Made by a program: the position numbers and the translations under genes | Shown: positions 1-12,990 of the stretch, piece after piece | How the letters are laid out: each line of letters opens with the position of its first letter | Position numbering within the stretch: the first letter of the stretch is position 1 | Origin: Callorhinus ursinus | Lineage: Eukaryota; Chordata; Mammalia; Carnivora; Otariidae | Assembly (NCBI RefSeq): GCF_003265705.1 | Contig: NW_020313230.1 | Location: 964,361-1,028,360, forward strand | Direction: 5' to 3' | DNA: 64,000 nt | The notes under the pieces: generated by a model | What the model saw: the letters and a program-made list of their open reading frames with translations, nothing else | What the model was told of the DNA's origin: nothing | Databases searched by the model: none

Positions 1-3000
1 AAGTATATAGGCTAATTGCTAAGGCGGGGAGGTTAACCTGAATTATATAAAAACTTGTGCTTAATTTCAAGAACTTAAAGTAATCCCATAAAATTAGAAA
101 ACCCTTCCTATTAAAAACGAGGTACGAGTAATAGGAGAAATCATGAAATCTGTATAAAGAATGTGGAAGCATAAATACCATCAGAAATGGCAGATGATGC
201 TTTTACCGCTCCTCCCTGCTCTGTAATAGTCAGTATGTCTTTGTGTGTTTTCCCGCTGTTCAGTGCTTGATCGGTCCAGATGTTTTAATGCTGCAGGTCC
301 CGTGCTAGTGAAGGGTGGTGCCTTGTGGTGAAGCATACACAACAGGCCATGTGTCATCTTAGCCGCACGTAGGTGCAGCGCATCGAAGCCCTGTACCACC
401 ATCACCACCGCCCGTGTGCAGCCCCGCCTCATCGCCCCCCAGAGAAGCTGTGTGCCCACGGACTGGCACCCGCTGCCCTCCGCAGCCCCCAGCAACCTCT
501 TTCCTGCTCCGCATTGAGGCATCAGGCTCTCCTCCAAACGCCATGGGCGTGGGCTGATACAGCGCTTGTCCTTCTGCGTCCCGCTTATTTCCCGGAGCGT
601 CGTGTTTCCAAGCGCGGGCTCTCCCTCCTTCAGGGCTGGACCGCGCTGTCCTGTGTGTATGTGCCACACTGCGCCCGTTCCCCGGAGTGCGTCCAAGCCT
701 CAGCCGTGCCATAAACGAGTGTACGAACACCGGTTTGTTTGCCTGTTTCAGGCGTTCTGGGCACACTCCAGAAGCAGACGCGCTGGCCACACCGTAACTC
801 TAGGCTCGATGTTTTGGGGACCCACCGGAACGTTTTCACAGCAACGGCCAGCAGTGCACTGGGCACCAGTTGCCCCGAATCCTTGCCAACACTTGTCGGT
901 TTCTGGTTTTTCATAAAAGCCATCCACTGGGTGTGAGCTGCCTCTCATTCTGGTTCTGCCCGTTTCCCGGGCGATCGGCGATGGAGAGCGTCTCTCCGTG
1001 TGCGTACTGGCCACCTGTGAGTCTTCTTTGGAGAAAGGTCTGTCCAGGAGAGGCCAAGCTACAGGGACATCTGGGACACGTGTAGGGCAGGGAGATCTAG
1101 GAGAGGCCAGGGGCCAGGAACATCCAGGGCATGTCTGGGGCCAGGCTGGGGTCAGGCCTGAGTGGCGGCCAGGGCTTGTGTTCGGTCGGAACTGACAGAG
1201 AGCGGCAGGAAGGGTTGGGATCCAGGGCCCTCAGCCCTGTCCCCCTTTCCATCCTTGTACCTGCAGGGGACACCTGATAAAGCCTGGGTTTTGTGGGCAG
1301 GACTGTGGAGGCGGGAAGGCGGAATGCTAGGTTCCCAGGGAAGTTAGAGAACTTTCTCCAAGAAGCAGAGGCTCCAGCCGGAGTCACAGGAGGCCCAAGT
1401 GCGGGCCAGGCAGGAGCCAAGTCTGCCCAGACCAAGAAGTCCTGGTGTCCACCTGAGCGAGAGCCGCTGCAAACAGCTTGGCACCTACACCCTGTCTGCT
1501 GCGGAGGTCCCGTGACCCCAGGACTGGAGGAGGGTCCCCGGGTGGAGCTCCCCGTAGGGTTAGGGCAGAGCTGAGCCCCTCCCATCCCAGGGACCCGGGA
1601 GTCAGGAGCAGCAGGGGAAACAGGAGGCCCAGACCTTGGTGCAGAGTGCCTGCTGGTGGGGGCCGGCCAGCTTGCCCCTGGTGCACTCACGTCCATCCCA
1701 TGGGTTGGGGGGTGGGACCCGAGGGCAGGGAACACACCTGACCCACACGGTGTGATTGCAAGGGCAGCGTCCCCCTGGCCTCTGTTCCTGGGCACTGGAC
1801 CCCACCTCCCTCGGGACACCCTCCATGTGCTCAGGGTCCCCTGGGGGCCACTCTGTGACACAGGCAGGGCCCGCCCCACTGGGGCTCCTCCCCTGAGCCC
1901 TGCAGGTAGGGCCATCCCTGGACAGTGTGAGGAGAAGGAGCAGGGTCAGCCAGCGGCCTCCCCCAGGAGGGGGTCGCAGCAGCCAAGGGATGTTCTCCTG
2001 ATCCAGCTCCCCGCAGCGGGGCACCCAAGGTCAGCCCTGCACCCAGCCCTGGTGCATGGCTGTGGGGGGCCTGCCCCTGGCCAGGCCCTTCCAGCAACAC
2101 TGCCTGGCAGCTGGGACTGCCCGTTCTCCTCCAGGACTGGTCCCACCTCTCACGGCCACCGCTCCGGGGTTCTGGGGAGACCCATGAGGAAGAGGGGAAG
2201 GCCCACCAAGCATGCTCAGGGTCCCTCCACAGATGTTCACCCGCTCAGTGACCCCAGTAAAGTCATCACCACCGTTACAAACAGTGCCTCATTCTGCGAA
2301 CCAGCTCCTAAACCTGTGAGCGTAACTGACCCCACAGGCCTGCTCCTCACCCCATGCCCTCCTGCATCCCCGGGCTGTCTCCCTGCCCTGGAGACCCAGT
2401 CCTCCCACACTTGGTCTTTGCTCCTGTGCCCCTTACCCAAGCGTTGCCCTCGGGGGGTCCTAAACTGACAAAGCCAGGCCACACCTAGGCGATCAGGCAT
2501 GTGGGCCTGGCCCTCACACGCGCCCAGGGTGTCCGCAGTAGACCATGGGGTCCTGAGTGCAGGCTCAGCCCACGCATGGGCATCACTGTGCCTCGTGCCT
2601 GAGCTTGGTCTAGTCCATGGCCCTCCCCTGCCTCCTCTCCGAAGCCCCCTCCCAGGCCCAAACCACCCGTCAGGCCCTGGGCAGCCTCCCTGTGGCTCTC
2701 CCCCCCAGGCTCCCCCATCAGCCAAAGTTGAACCCTGAGCTGCAGCTCCGTGCTGACCCAGCACCCCAGGCCATGCAGACGGCTGGTGAGGCCACCCTAG
2801 CATCCAGCTCAGCCCCTGGGTCATGAGAAATGAGGTTGGCTGATGGTTCAGCCCCCCAGTCGGGGGCGGGGCGTCATGCAGCAAAAGCTGATGACGGGCA
2901 GTTACTATCAGCAGCAGGGTACCCTGTGCCCCTGGGTTGGACTGGACTGCCAGGACGCTGCGGTTCTCTGCCCACACCACGACTGCCCGTCCTTCCTGGG

Positions 3001-5950
3001 GCGGCCCTGAGCTTACAGCCCGAGCATAATCCCGCACTACAGGACCGTGTCCCCGTGAGACCCAGGGTGGGGAGCAACGCACACGCCCTGGCGGACACTC
3101 AGGGCACCAGGGGACATGGGGCACGTGGGGCCAGACACAGACACGGGGCTGCCCTGGGCCTCAGTTTCCCCAGCTGTAAAAGGAGGGGCTCACCGGGCCC
3201 GCCCTGGGAGGTGGTATGAGCAGGGAGTACGTGGCCTGTTCTTCCAGGCAGCCTCCCCCTCCCACAGCTGGTTCCCATTAGAGCGAGGCTTGCTCCCCCC
3301 AGCTAAGTGAACTTGTCAGGCAAATGAGGAAACCGGATCCCCCCCGGCTCATCCCACATTCCATCCCTGGGAGCAGGCAGGCAGCTCCTCGGCCTCCTCA
3401 GCGCCACCGGGACCTCGCTCTCAAGCGGCTCTAGAAGGCAGACGGGGGCTCCTGGGCAGAGGAGGCCGGAGGTGGCCGTTCCATCAGGAGAACCGTTTAT
3501 AGAGACCCCATTGCACGGCCTGGCTTCTGGGCTGCTGGGGCCCTGAGCGGGGCTAGGGAACTCCACCCTTTTCCAGGGCCCAACCCCAGCCCTTCCCAGA
3601 GCCCCCTTGGAGGGCAGGGTTCCCAGGGTGCGAGAAGTCCCCCACCCCTCGCCCTGCAAGGACCCACCAGCGAGAAGGAAGAGCAGAAACTGCCCCCAGA
3701 CTCCCAGCAGCCCACCCTGCCCGTGTGCCTGGGGCTAACCCCGCGTGCTAGGGACCCACACCCCCACCTGCCGCGTGTGTCTCCTGTCCACACGGGGCCG
3801 GCTTGGCTCGTGTCTGCCCCTGGCCTGGCCCAGCCCTGGGGCCGTCTCTCGACCGCCTCTCCCCACCTCTGTGCTGTGTCCTCCACACGCCGCACTGGGA
3901 GCTCCTGGGCATCGGACAGACCAGGGTTAAAGGGACAGAGGACTGATCCTCGGGGCGCCCGTGTGTGCGGGGAACACGCCCTGTGTGCTCTTCCCGGGGG
4001 CACCTCAGACGGGCCAGAGCACTGAGAGAGAACCAGGCCCTGGTTCTGTCCCCCTTGGCTGACCCTGAGCAGGGCGAGGCTGACAGTCTTGCCCCTCCGG
4101 CCGGCAGCGGCCTCAGCCCACTCCCGCTTGGGCCCATGAGGGAAGCTGCCCTGAGCCTTCACTCTCCAGAGCAGGAACGGAAGCTTGTGCTCCCGGCCGG
4201 ACAGACAGCCCAGCCTGTGGACCTGGCCCGGCTCCTGACCCTGGACCCTCTTGGTGGGGCCCGCTGGGAGAAGGGCGGGCAGGGGAGGGGGCACCGGGCT
4301 TCTGCTCCAGGCCCAGACTCACACCGGGGTCTACGCCTCATGCTCCCTCCTGCCCTGCGGTGGGTGCCCGGGGACTTCCTGGCCTGGCGGGGCTGGTTGG
4401 GGTGGCACCCGCCTCCTCCGGGTCCCTGGACTCTCGCGATGGGAGGGGGCCCTGAGGCAGCAGAGGCAGGGAACCTGGTGGGCCCGCAACCAGTTCGAGC
4501 CATGCTGGGCAGGCAGAGTGGCCCAACGCCAGCCAAGACCAACAAGGACCCTGGAGGCGGCCCTGGTCTTGGCCCACCCTGCTCCATGCTCTGGGAGCTG
4601 CCAGGACCCCTTCTGGGGCAGGACTGTCCTGCCCAGGCCCAGCACCGCCCAGGGATTCCGCCCGAACACCCACCCCTGCCCAGGTGCCCACCTCTCTGTC
4701 CATTCCCTCTGTGCTCTGGGCTCATCCCCACTCCTGCCTGCACCACAGCCCTCCACCCAGCGCTCAGGCTCTGCAGCCTCTGTTGCAATTTTGCTCCGGC
4801 CGCAGGAGGCCTCACTCCCACCTCCAGGCAGTTGCCAGAACCCTTGCCTTGGTCAACCAGCCAGGGAACAGTCCACACCGGACATTCAGACAGGGTCGTG
4901 GGAGCACACACACACGCACACTTGCACGCATGTGATGACATGCACAAGCACTCATGTCCGCGTGTGCTCTGGCCAGCTATGACTACTTGCACCCACACAG
5001 GGCATCTCTTTCCTTCCAGGACTTTGAGCTGCAGCTGCCTCCACACCTGCGCCTCTCTGGCTCGCTGGTGGTTGGCTTTCAGGGTCCAGTCATATGAGCT
5101 TCCTCTGTGCAACATCTGGCCCCTCAGGTGAACTCCTGCGGTCACCCGTCCCCATGTGGAGGGCAGGGCTGTTCCACACACATCACCCCATCCAGCAGAT
5201 GCCATCCAGGTTTAACCAGCACCAACTCACCCTGGCTCCAGTCGTCCAGAAGACTCTGGGGTCCTGGGCCCAGGAGGGGGTGGGCAGGAAAGACAGGGCC
5301 CAGCCCCTCGAGGCAGTAGGTCACTCACCACAAGGGCAGCCACCCCAGGTCACATCACAGAAGCAGGTGGGCTGGGATCTGTGCCCAGGGCTGGGGGTGT
5401 CAAAGCTGGGCCTTCACACGTGCACACACAAGCTCACCATCAAGTGCTGCTTGCCCGGAGCTGGGGCTGCCCCACGACCCCAGGGCTCTGATGCAGCCAC
5501 ACTCCTGAACGGGAGGCCCAGGGATGAGCAGTGGTGCACCTGGGCTCTGGGCTGTGGGCATGTGGCAGGGGCTCAGGCCCAGCCCCTCAGGAAAGGACTG
5601 GTTGCATGGAGGTGGGCGGAAGACAGGAGGAGAAGGAACCCGTGCTCCACATCAGCGGGGACACTGCCCGGGACAGACCCAGGTGCGGGCCACAGCTGCA
5701 GAGCCTTCAGAGTGAGGCTAAGCCCCCATCCTGCAGGTGGGAGACTGAGGCCCAACTAGGGACAAGGAATGAGAGGGAAAGCTGAGCGGCGCTTGGACTC
5801 AGACACCGAGGGGAAATGGGGGTCAAGGTGAGGCCAAGGGAACAGTGTAGTGGACATGCAGGGGCGGGAACAGCCTGGTGGAGCTGGAGTCCCGGGACAC
5901 ATCCAGACATCTGGAACTTTCAGGAGAAAGGAACAGTCTCACCCAAACAG
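1..5950. other. GC-rich stretch without a recognised gene
   Basis: The first ~180 bases are AT-rich, and the rest is strongly GC-rich with C-rich plus-strand runs. Overlapping open frames of 100-390 codons occur on both strands (for example 3965-5131 plus and 2237-3124 minus). Their translations are rich in Pro, Gly, Ala and Arg with no domain I recognise. They overlap each other in opposite directions and look like the result of few stop codons in GC-rich DNA. Short MIR-like pieces occur at about 3150-3210 (plus; CCTCAGTTTCCCCAGCTGTAA) and about 5715-5800 (minus). A loose repeat of ACATCTGGGACA / AGGAGAGGCCA-like words lies at 1045-1150. Confidence 0.6.
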
Positions 5951-5959
5951 TGCTGGAGC

Positions 5960-6930
5960 GACTGTGTGGACCCCTGCCTCAAATTAACCCCCCAAATGAA
6001 CCAAAATGCATCAGAGACTTAAAACCATAAAACCCTTAGAAGAAAACGCAGGGACAGATCTTTATGACCTGGGATGTGTCAACAGATTCTTGGATGTGAC
6101 ACCAAAAGCACAAGCAATAAGAGAAAAATAGGCCAGTTCGACTCCATCAGAATGAAAGCTTTGTCCATCAGAAGACATAATCAAGGGAGTGAAAACACAA
6201 TGTACAAAAGGGAAGAAAATGTGTGCACATCATATATCTGAAGACTCTAGTTTGCAGATTATAAAAAGAATTTTTACAGAGCCACAAGAAGACAACCCAG
6301 TTACAAATGGGCCAAGGATTCAACAGACATTTCAAAGACGTACATGGCAAGTGCCCGAAAGTGTGCTTATAATGGTGGGTCGTTAGGGAAACGTCAGAAC
6401 CACTTTGCACCTGCTGAGGTGGCTGGGATCAAACATGCCAGTGGGGTTGTGCAGAAATGGGAATGCGCACTCACTGGTAGGAGGACGATGAGACGGTGCG
6501 TCCACGGTGGACACAGTGACAGTTTCCCAGAAGGTTAACCACAGAGTTACCAGAGGACCCAGCAATCCGATGCCTCGGGCGGAGCAGAGACGCAAACAAA
6601 CACGTGCACAGCCCTGTCCCCAGAAGCCAGAAGGTGGAACACCTGTCCAGCAGTGCAGGAATGGAATGGCACTCAGCCATCAAAAGGGACGACGCGCTGT
6701 CACGGGCCAAATGAAGGAAGCCAGGCACAAAGGCCACGTTGACATGGCATGTCCAGAGTGGACAGATCCAGAGCCTGCAAACATGGTGGTGGTTGCCAGG
6801 GGCTGGGGAAGGGGGCCAGGATATGGGGTTTTGTTTCAGGGTAATGGAATGTTCCTGGGCTAGACAGAAATGGTGATGTGAATGCACCAAATATCGCTTG
6901 GCTGTCCACTTAAAAACAGTTGATTTCATG
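5960..6930 (+). repeat. Old LINE-1 (L1M-type) ORF2 3' fragment, sense
   Basis: The sequence reads like decayed L1 ORF2 in the sense direction. The order is 'taaaaccataaaacccttagaagaaaac', then the 'acaccaaaagcacaagcaa' and 'ttcgactccatcagaatgaaa' segments, then 'caacagacatttcaaag', then a 'cagcactcagccatcaaaa'-like 3' segment near 6670-6690. No long open frame survives. Stops and indels indicate an ancient copy. The family assignment is by recall of consensus words. Confidence 0.75.
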
Positions 6931-6945
6931 TTTTGTGAATGTTGC

Positions 6946-7070
6946 CATCCCCCACCCAGGTCTGCCCAGCCCCATCCCCCACCCAGGCCTGCCCAGCCCC
7001 ATCCCCCACCCAGGCCTGCCCAGCCCCATCCCCCACCCAGCTCTGCCCAGCCCCATCCCCCACCCAGGCC
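6946..7070. repeat. 27-bp minisatellite, about 4.7 copies
   Basis: The unit CATCCCCCACCCAGGCCTGC plus CCAGCCC repeats head to tail nearly perfectly, differing mainly at the GGCCTG / GGTCTG / GCTCTG positions. It directly follows the end of the L1 fragment. Because 27 is a multiple of three, it is open in several frames on both strands (LPSPIPHPG and GMGLGRPGW repeats), which are not evidence of a gene. Confidence 0.9.
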
Positions 7071-7079
7071 CCTGTAAGC

Positions 7080-9860
7080 TCAGTGGTGCTCTCAGTGCCT
7101 CTGACCATCCCTCAAGCCTCAGAGATGTCCCCACTGGACAGCACTCTGAGGGCCCCCCTCCACTCCCAGCCCCTAGACACACTGCAGTGTTCTCCACTGC
7201 CTTCCTTGAGCCCTCTGCCATGCTCCCAGGTCCTCAGCCATGCTCTCCAGACCCATAGGTGAGTCCTGGGCCAGGACAGTGTTGTGACAGGCAGCCACTC
7301 CCTGGGTGTGTGGGTCTTGTGGAACGGCCGCACTATCTGGTGGGGGGGGGGAGGGTCTCAGTAGCCAGATACAGTCTTCTGGAGAAGGGTTCACATGTCT
7401 ACAGGCTTCAGGGTCATCAGGCTACAATGCAGACCCCTGGGCTCCCCAGAGTTCTGGCCCCAGCCTGTTGGAGGGCCCAGGAATCTGTATTTGAACCTCA
7501 CAGTCCAGGTAGAGTGGGCAGCGGTCAGAGTCCAACCAACCCAAAAGGAGTGAACCCAAGGGGCTGGAGGAAGTCTGGCCTGAGGGGGACCCACCTCCCC
7601 TGAAGCCCCCTCCCTCTGTGACCCCCACACCCCCAGCTGACACGCTGGTGCAGCTGAGCCTCCTCCCTCAGCTGGCTCTTGAGTGGAGGATGCCCAGAAA
7701 ACCACCCTTCACCTGGAGACATGCACTGAAGCCCTCCTGGGCCAGGCAGACCCTCTGCAGGGAGCCCCTCGCAGCAGGTCAGCCCAGAGCCTTCACGCCC
7801 CCACACTGAGGTTTCTTCTGGGAAAATCTTTTGCAAAAAGAGTTGTCTACCCTTGCTTTTCAAATCAGTAGTTTCAACTTTCTTTCTGTATTTAGAGGCC
7901 ACTATGTGCATTTGACGGTGTCAGGCAGGGTGTAGCAAAAGCACTGTGGGGCAGGGCCTGACATGGCAAGGCCTGTGCTTGGAGATAATGTGCCTCTGAC
8001 TTCCAAGGGGCTTTGCAAGTGGGCTGGAAAGCACATTTAGATGCAGACACAAGCTTACATGTGTGTATCCCAGTACCCTGCACATATGGGTCCACGCACA
8101 CATAGACACACATATCCACACACTGCTGCAGGGTCACTCTCCTCCTTCCGGAGCTGGGCCCTCAGGAAGCCCACCCTCTGAATCCCAGCTACCCCTGCCT
8201 TGAGGCCTGTTGAGGGTGTCTAAAGTCACCTACTCTGAGACCCCACCACTCAGGACTTTCAGGAACTTCCCAGGGACAGGTCAGACCCAGAGGCAGCAGC
8301 CCTGGGTGAGACCCTGCAAACCAGCCCATTTCTTTCCAGCCCTTCCAAGGGGTGGAGCTCTGGGGGCCAGGGAGTGGGGAGGCTCTGTGAAGGAGCAGCC
8401 TGAGCTCTGAGAAGGAGCCATCCTGGTGGTCTGGGGTTTGTGCCAAGCGTGGATGGCAGGAGGGGACGGGAGCAGGGGGCCAGGAGCTAGCGGCGGAGAG
8501 GGGCAGGGCCCCTGCCTGAGGGCGGTTGAGCGTTTTGCGGATGGGGATCCCCGGCAAGTGTGGGCGGGGCCTGGGCAGGACATGGTGGCCCGGCTGGGGC
8601 TGCAGGACCACCTCCGCCGAGGATACAGACTCTGGGGGTGCCTGGTAGACCCCAGCCCCTGGCTGCCCCAGGCCTGTTCAGGCCTCTTTTCTGCCTGTAT
8701 GTGGGTGGTGCTCATTCATGCGAGATTCACCCACTCAGTTCAGGAGACTGACCCCTGTCCAGGGACAGTGCGGCCAGCCTGGGGCAGGGGCACGGGGACC
8801 CCTCTAAGAGAAGGGGAGGCAGGTTGGATCCTGCCAGGAGGACCTGGGGTTCAGGGCAGCCTCCCACACCCCGGGCCAGGCTCCCCTGCTGCCACTGTCC
8901 ACAGGGTCTCCTGCATGTCCTCCCAAGCTGAGATGCCCCGGCCACCCCTGCCCAGCCCATCATGTCCCCAGGCCTCAGCAATGCTCTGTGGGCATAGGGG
9001 GCTGTGTGGTGTGACAACCAGAGCATCCCTCCATCCCGGCTCAGAGCCCCACCCAGGTCTGGACACCCCAGGCTTCCCCTCCCAGGAAACAGAAACCCCC
9101 TCACTGGAGAGAACATGGCTGTGAGTGTGTGCAGGGCTCCCACTGACTGTGGGCCTCGGTACAGAGACAAGTCTGCCCTGCACCCTGGTACTCAGGCCAT
9201 GGGCGCTGCTGTATGGCACAGGGTGTCCTGTGTGTGCAGCAGGTGTGAGTGAGCCCTCCATGCGTGTCACACATAGATATTATGTGTCAGTGAGCAGTGG
9301 GGAGCAGCGTGTCCGCGGGTGGGGGGTACCTGGTGGTGGGAGCCGCAGTGGGTGTCTCTGGGAGGCGCGGCAGCGGGAGAGGGCTGTGGGGATGTGGGGA
9401 GGGGTCCGCTGGTCTGTCCGAAGGTGGAGAGCTTAGGGCGTCTGTGCAAACTGATGAGGGTCTAGGGCAGGGGAGGGCGAGCGAGGTGGCCCCCTGTCTT
9501 GTGAATGAGGACAGCCACAGCCCTCTGTCTCTGTGCGCCGCTGTCTGCTCCCGCTGTACGGCTGCAGGGTTGCGCTCTTGCAGCGGGGACCCTCGTCCGC
9601 TAGGTTAGACACCAGGGGCTATTGCATGGGGTTGGGGAAAGTTGACATGATCTGCCTCTGTCGCCTGTAGAGCAAACGGTGCGGTTGGATAGGCCTCGGC
9701 AGAAACAACCAGGTGGAACAGCTGAGCCTGCCTCCACCCGTCCCTGGGAGGCTGGGGCTGTGACCCCACTGCAGCTGCCGATGCTCAGGCTCGGAGCTGC
9801 CCGCTCTGGGGATGAGGTCACATGTGAATCCGTGCAGGCCTTGGCCCTTGTCCACTCCTG
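7080..9860. other. Unique-looking GC-rich sequence, no gene seen
   Basis: No splice-flanked coding block, SINE or L1 was recognised. There is a short G run at about 7343-7351 and a CA-rich patch at 8040-8120. Open frames up to 232 codons (8426-9124 plus) lack recognisable domains and overlap antisense frames of similar size. Confidence 0.5.
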
Positions 9861-9867
9861 GGCCTGC

Positions 9868-10205
9868 CTCTCCCGGGCTGCTCCACTCCCTGGGCTGCTC
9901 CACTTCCTTGGGCTGCTCCACTCCCCTGAGCTGCTCCTCTTCCCTCTCCAGACTGCTTCACCTCCTCTGAGCTGCTCCACTTCCCCTGGCTACTCTACCT
10001 CTCCTGAGCTGCTCCACCTCCCCTGGCTACTCTACCTCTCCTGAGCTGCTCCACCTCCGTGGGATGCTCCACTCCCTGGGCTGCTCCACTCCCTTAGCCG
10101 CTCCACCTCCCTGAGTGGCTCCATCCGCCCTGGGCTGCTCTGTCTCCCCTGAGCTGCTCCACCTCCCCTGGGCTACTCCAGCTCCCCAGGCTGCTCCACA
10201 CCCCT
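9868..10205. repeat. CTGCTCCAC-type minisatellite, about 20-21 bp unit
   Basis: Imperfect tandem units of the form GGGCTGCTCCACTCCCT / GAGCTGCTCCACCTCCCCTG run for about 340 bp. A higher-order duplicate is visible: the block 'ggctactctacctctcctgagctgctccacctcc' occurs twice around 9976-10055. The array is pyrimidine-rich on the plus strand. Open frames crossing it on the minus strand are repeat products. Confidence 0.85.
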
Positions 10206-12740
10206 GTACCAGGGAGGCTGTACATACACCTGAGGCTGAGTCTCCTGCTCGCTCATCAAGTGCTTCTGGATAAAGTGCCAGGGCTCGTAGGTTTGACATT
10301 ACGTTGTTGGATGGGGAAGACAAGGGCGTAAAGAAACCTCGATGAGACGAGTTCTATAAAGACTCTGGATGGGTCCTGATCATGCACCTGCCCCACGGGC
10401 ATCCTGGTCACTGGGTGGGGTTGCTTCCCTTCCTCTTCAACTTTTGCCGGCTGCCACGGGGCATCTGTCGAGCAAGCATGTGCACTTGTCCTGTCTGAGG
10501 TCCCAGCTGTGGTTTGCCTCCCTCAGTGTGAGTGCGAGGCTGGCCTGACCAGCACAACAGCTCACTTTCAAGGGCTTCCCCTCCACGGGACAGACGGCCA
10601 AGGTGGGAAGGGCCTGGAGAGGCAGGGAGATGCCTGCGGCCACACGTCCACACAGCTGGGACCGTCTCTTGGCTGCCAACCCTTCTACTGTCCCAGCAAA
10701 GGGCTGAGATGGTGACACCAGGGGGGTCCAAACATGAACTCTCCACCCCTTCTCAAAGTACTCTCTCTGATTCCCAAACCATATTTGACCCCCAAACAAC
10801 AGACCCCACGGCCCAGCATTGGTCCTTGTAAATGCCAAAGCCACAGCATTCACCTGGGGGCATGAGAGACGCCCGTCACAGGCTGTGGGGGCAGAGAACA
10901 CCCACAGAGTCCTCAGGAGGGAAGCCTGTTCCGTCACCCAGAGGCACCACCGCGTGCCAGGCATCGTCCTGCGCACTCACAAATGTGGCTCAGAGGGGTC
11001 CTGTGCTTCGCATGGTGATGCCGTCCAAAGACGCCAGACAGGAGCCTGCACCTGCACTGCCCACCTGTGAAATGCGGGATAACCACATGTGCCACAGCCC
11101 AGGCACATAGTGTGCGACCTAGGAGCATCATCACTGTTTTCTATTAGCTTTTTTTCCTACCTCCACCTGAAGTCACTGTCCTTTGCTTTCTTGTAGTTAA
11201 TTCTCAGAGATATTTTATACATTCTTTAGAGGCTCAGTCATAGGAAGACATGACACTGACTAGCAACCCACGTAGAGATTGAAGGCCCAGGGCATGCATG
11301 GCTCTGGGTATGTGGACTTCTGGACTCACATTCTCTGTCTGCAAGTCACAGTTTTGCCTGAAAACCACCTGTTTCCTTATGTAGATTAAAAAGTAACTAG
11401 AGGGGTGCCTGGCTGGACCTTGTCGGGTAAGAATCCAGATCTCAGCTCTGGATCTCTGCTCAGGTCCGGATCTCAGGATCGTGAGTTCAAGCTCCACGTT
11501 GGGCTCCTGGCTGGGTGTGGAGAGAAGAAAACTACTTTCCAACGTGAATCTCCTCTCCCCCACCCTCGCAAATAGGTCGACTAACGTACTTTTGGGAATG
11601 CCATCCCAAGGTGTAGTGGAAAGCAGACATCAGCTCTGGAGGGAGGCTGCACCCTCCAGGCCCCCGGTGAGAATGTGTCTGTGCAGGAAGTGCTGAAGGT
11701 GGTTCTTCGGTTATTTCTTGCAGACATCAAAGTTGCATTGTAGACCCATCCATCAGTAAAAATTCAGAACAATCCCAGAGAGATCTGGCGTTCAGACTGG
11801 ATTTCAAGTAAGTCTGTGTGAGGAGACACTTACTACTGTGTGTTTACGCAGCCTGGGGAGGAAGAGGTTGCTGCTTCACGGCCCATTCTCGGCTACAACT
11901 TACCTCGGAGGTCATACAGCAAGCTCAGCTCTTGAGCTCTCCTAGCAATATTAAGACACATTTTAATCAAACTCATCCAGAAGCTCCAGAGAAAGGACAA
12001 CTCCTGCCAGCCCGCAGAGAATGGGGAGCTGCAGCGGCTGTCCTTCCAGGAGAAATCTTTGGGGTACCGTAGGTGTCTGGGTCCCTGGACACGTCAGAGG
12101 GTCATGTACCGTGTCTGCCCTGTCGTCCGCAGCCCTTCCCACCTGTCCAGGTGCTGCTTCACGGGGGGCCACACACCCTTCCAGGCTGAGCCTCGGAGCG
12201 GTCTGGTGAGCGCACAGTCCCTTTCCTGCGGAATCTAACGTGAGATGCTCCCACTAAGGAAGGATGTGGCCCTGCTTGAGAATCACAGGTAGGGGTCTGA
12301 GCCTCTTTGAAGGTACTTGGCTGATGCACTGCTTCTTTACTGCTCCCTGCAGACTCTGCTCCCACTAGCTGTCCTTGGGTCCGGGGCGGGGCACTGGCTG
12401 GGGCCCAGGTTGCTGGCCTTCCGCAGGCACCGGCCGCCTGGCCCATGGCTCGCACTGCTGGGCAGCCTGTGGAGTCGCGGTTGTGCTCTATGGCGACCTG
12501 GTGCGACAGGCCAGCTGCATGGGGAGTGCTCAGAGGACAGCCTGCCGTGCCACCCGAGGATGGAAGGGCTGCTCATCCGCATGGGGGGCCAGAGCCCACA
12601 AGCACCCGCACCACGCACCACAGCTGGCTCGGGGAAGGTGTGAGGGGTGACGAGCCAGCTCACATCCTGCTAAGTTCCCTCTCTTGAACTACCACCAGCA
12701 AGCAGCTGAGAGGAAGGTCTGCTCCATGGCCCAGGCGTGC
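10206..12740. other. Non-coding sequence with old SINE/MIR traces
   Basis: No gene was recognised. A MIR-like segment in sense orientation is visible at about 11040-11135 (CCCACCTGTGAAATGCGGGATAA followed by CAGGCACATAGTG). An old Can-SINE lies at about 11402-11535 and is listed separately. Confidence 0.5.
11402..11535 (+). repeat. Old Can-SINE (SINEC), sense
   Basis: It starts GGGGTGCCTGGCTGG, keeps the tRNA-derived box B region (GATCGTGAGTTCAAGCTCC) and ends near GGGTGTGGAGAGAAG. It is diverged, with an internal duplication of the GGATCTC words around 11430-11475. There is no clear target-site duplication. Confidence 0.75.
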
Positions 12741-12990
12741 CACCAGACATACCCACACACACACGTATACTGGACGTACATGGACGCCACACACCCAAGC
12801 CCTCACACTCACACCCCTGCACACACTCATCACACACCCAATATCCATGCACACACGTCCGCACACACCCCTGCACACACACATCCGTGCACACNNNNNN
12901 NNNNACACACACATCCGTGCACACACGTCCGCACACACCCCTGCACACACATCCATGTACACACAAACACCATGCACACACACCACTTGT
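12740..12990. repeat. CA-rich minisatellite interrupted by an assembly gap
   Basis: The region is built from ACACACCCCTGCAC, ACACACATCCGTGC and ACACACGTCCGC modules. The order 'acatccgtgcacac' repeats on both sides of ten N bases (12895-12904). Frames across the array on either strand (HTPAHTHP, CVCADVCA repeats) are repeat products. The true array length is unknown because of the gap. Confidence 0.9.
12895..12904. other. Assembly gap (10 N)
   Basis: A run of ten N bases lies within the CA-rich minisatellite. A second gap of the same size at 37049-37058 also sits in a minisatellite, so both are probably unresolved tandem repeats rather than measured gaps. Confidence 0.99.

Noticed and set aside
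1097..3124. Open frames of 270-295 codons on both strands
   Set aside because: Mutually overlapping in opposite directions, Pro/Gly/Arg/Ala-rich, with no family motif. Consistent with stop-poor GC-rich sequence.
3965..5131. 388-codon plus-strand open frame
   Set aside because: GC-rich DNA with a 348-codon antisense frame over the same bases, low-complexity composition and no recognised domain or splice context.
12740..12990. CRISPR-like array of short repeats
   Set aside because: Vertebrate nuclear DNA, no unique spacers of constant length, and adjacent units differ by module shuffling. It is a minisatellite.
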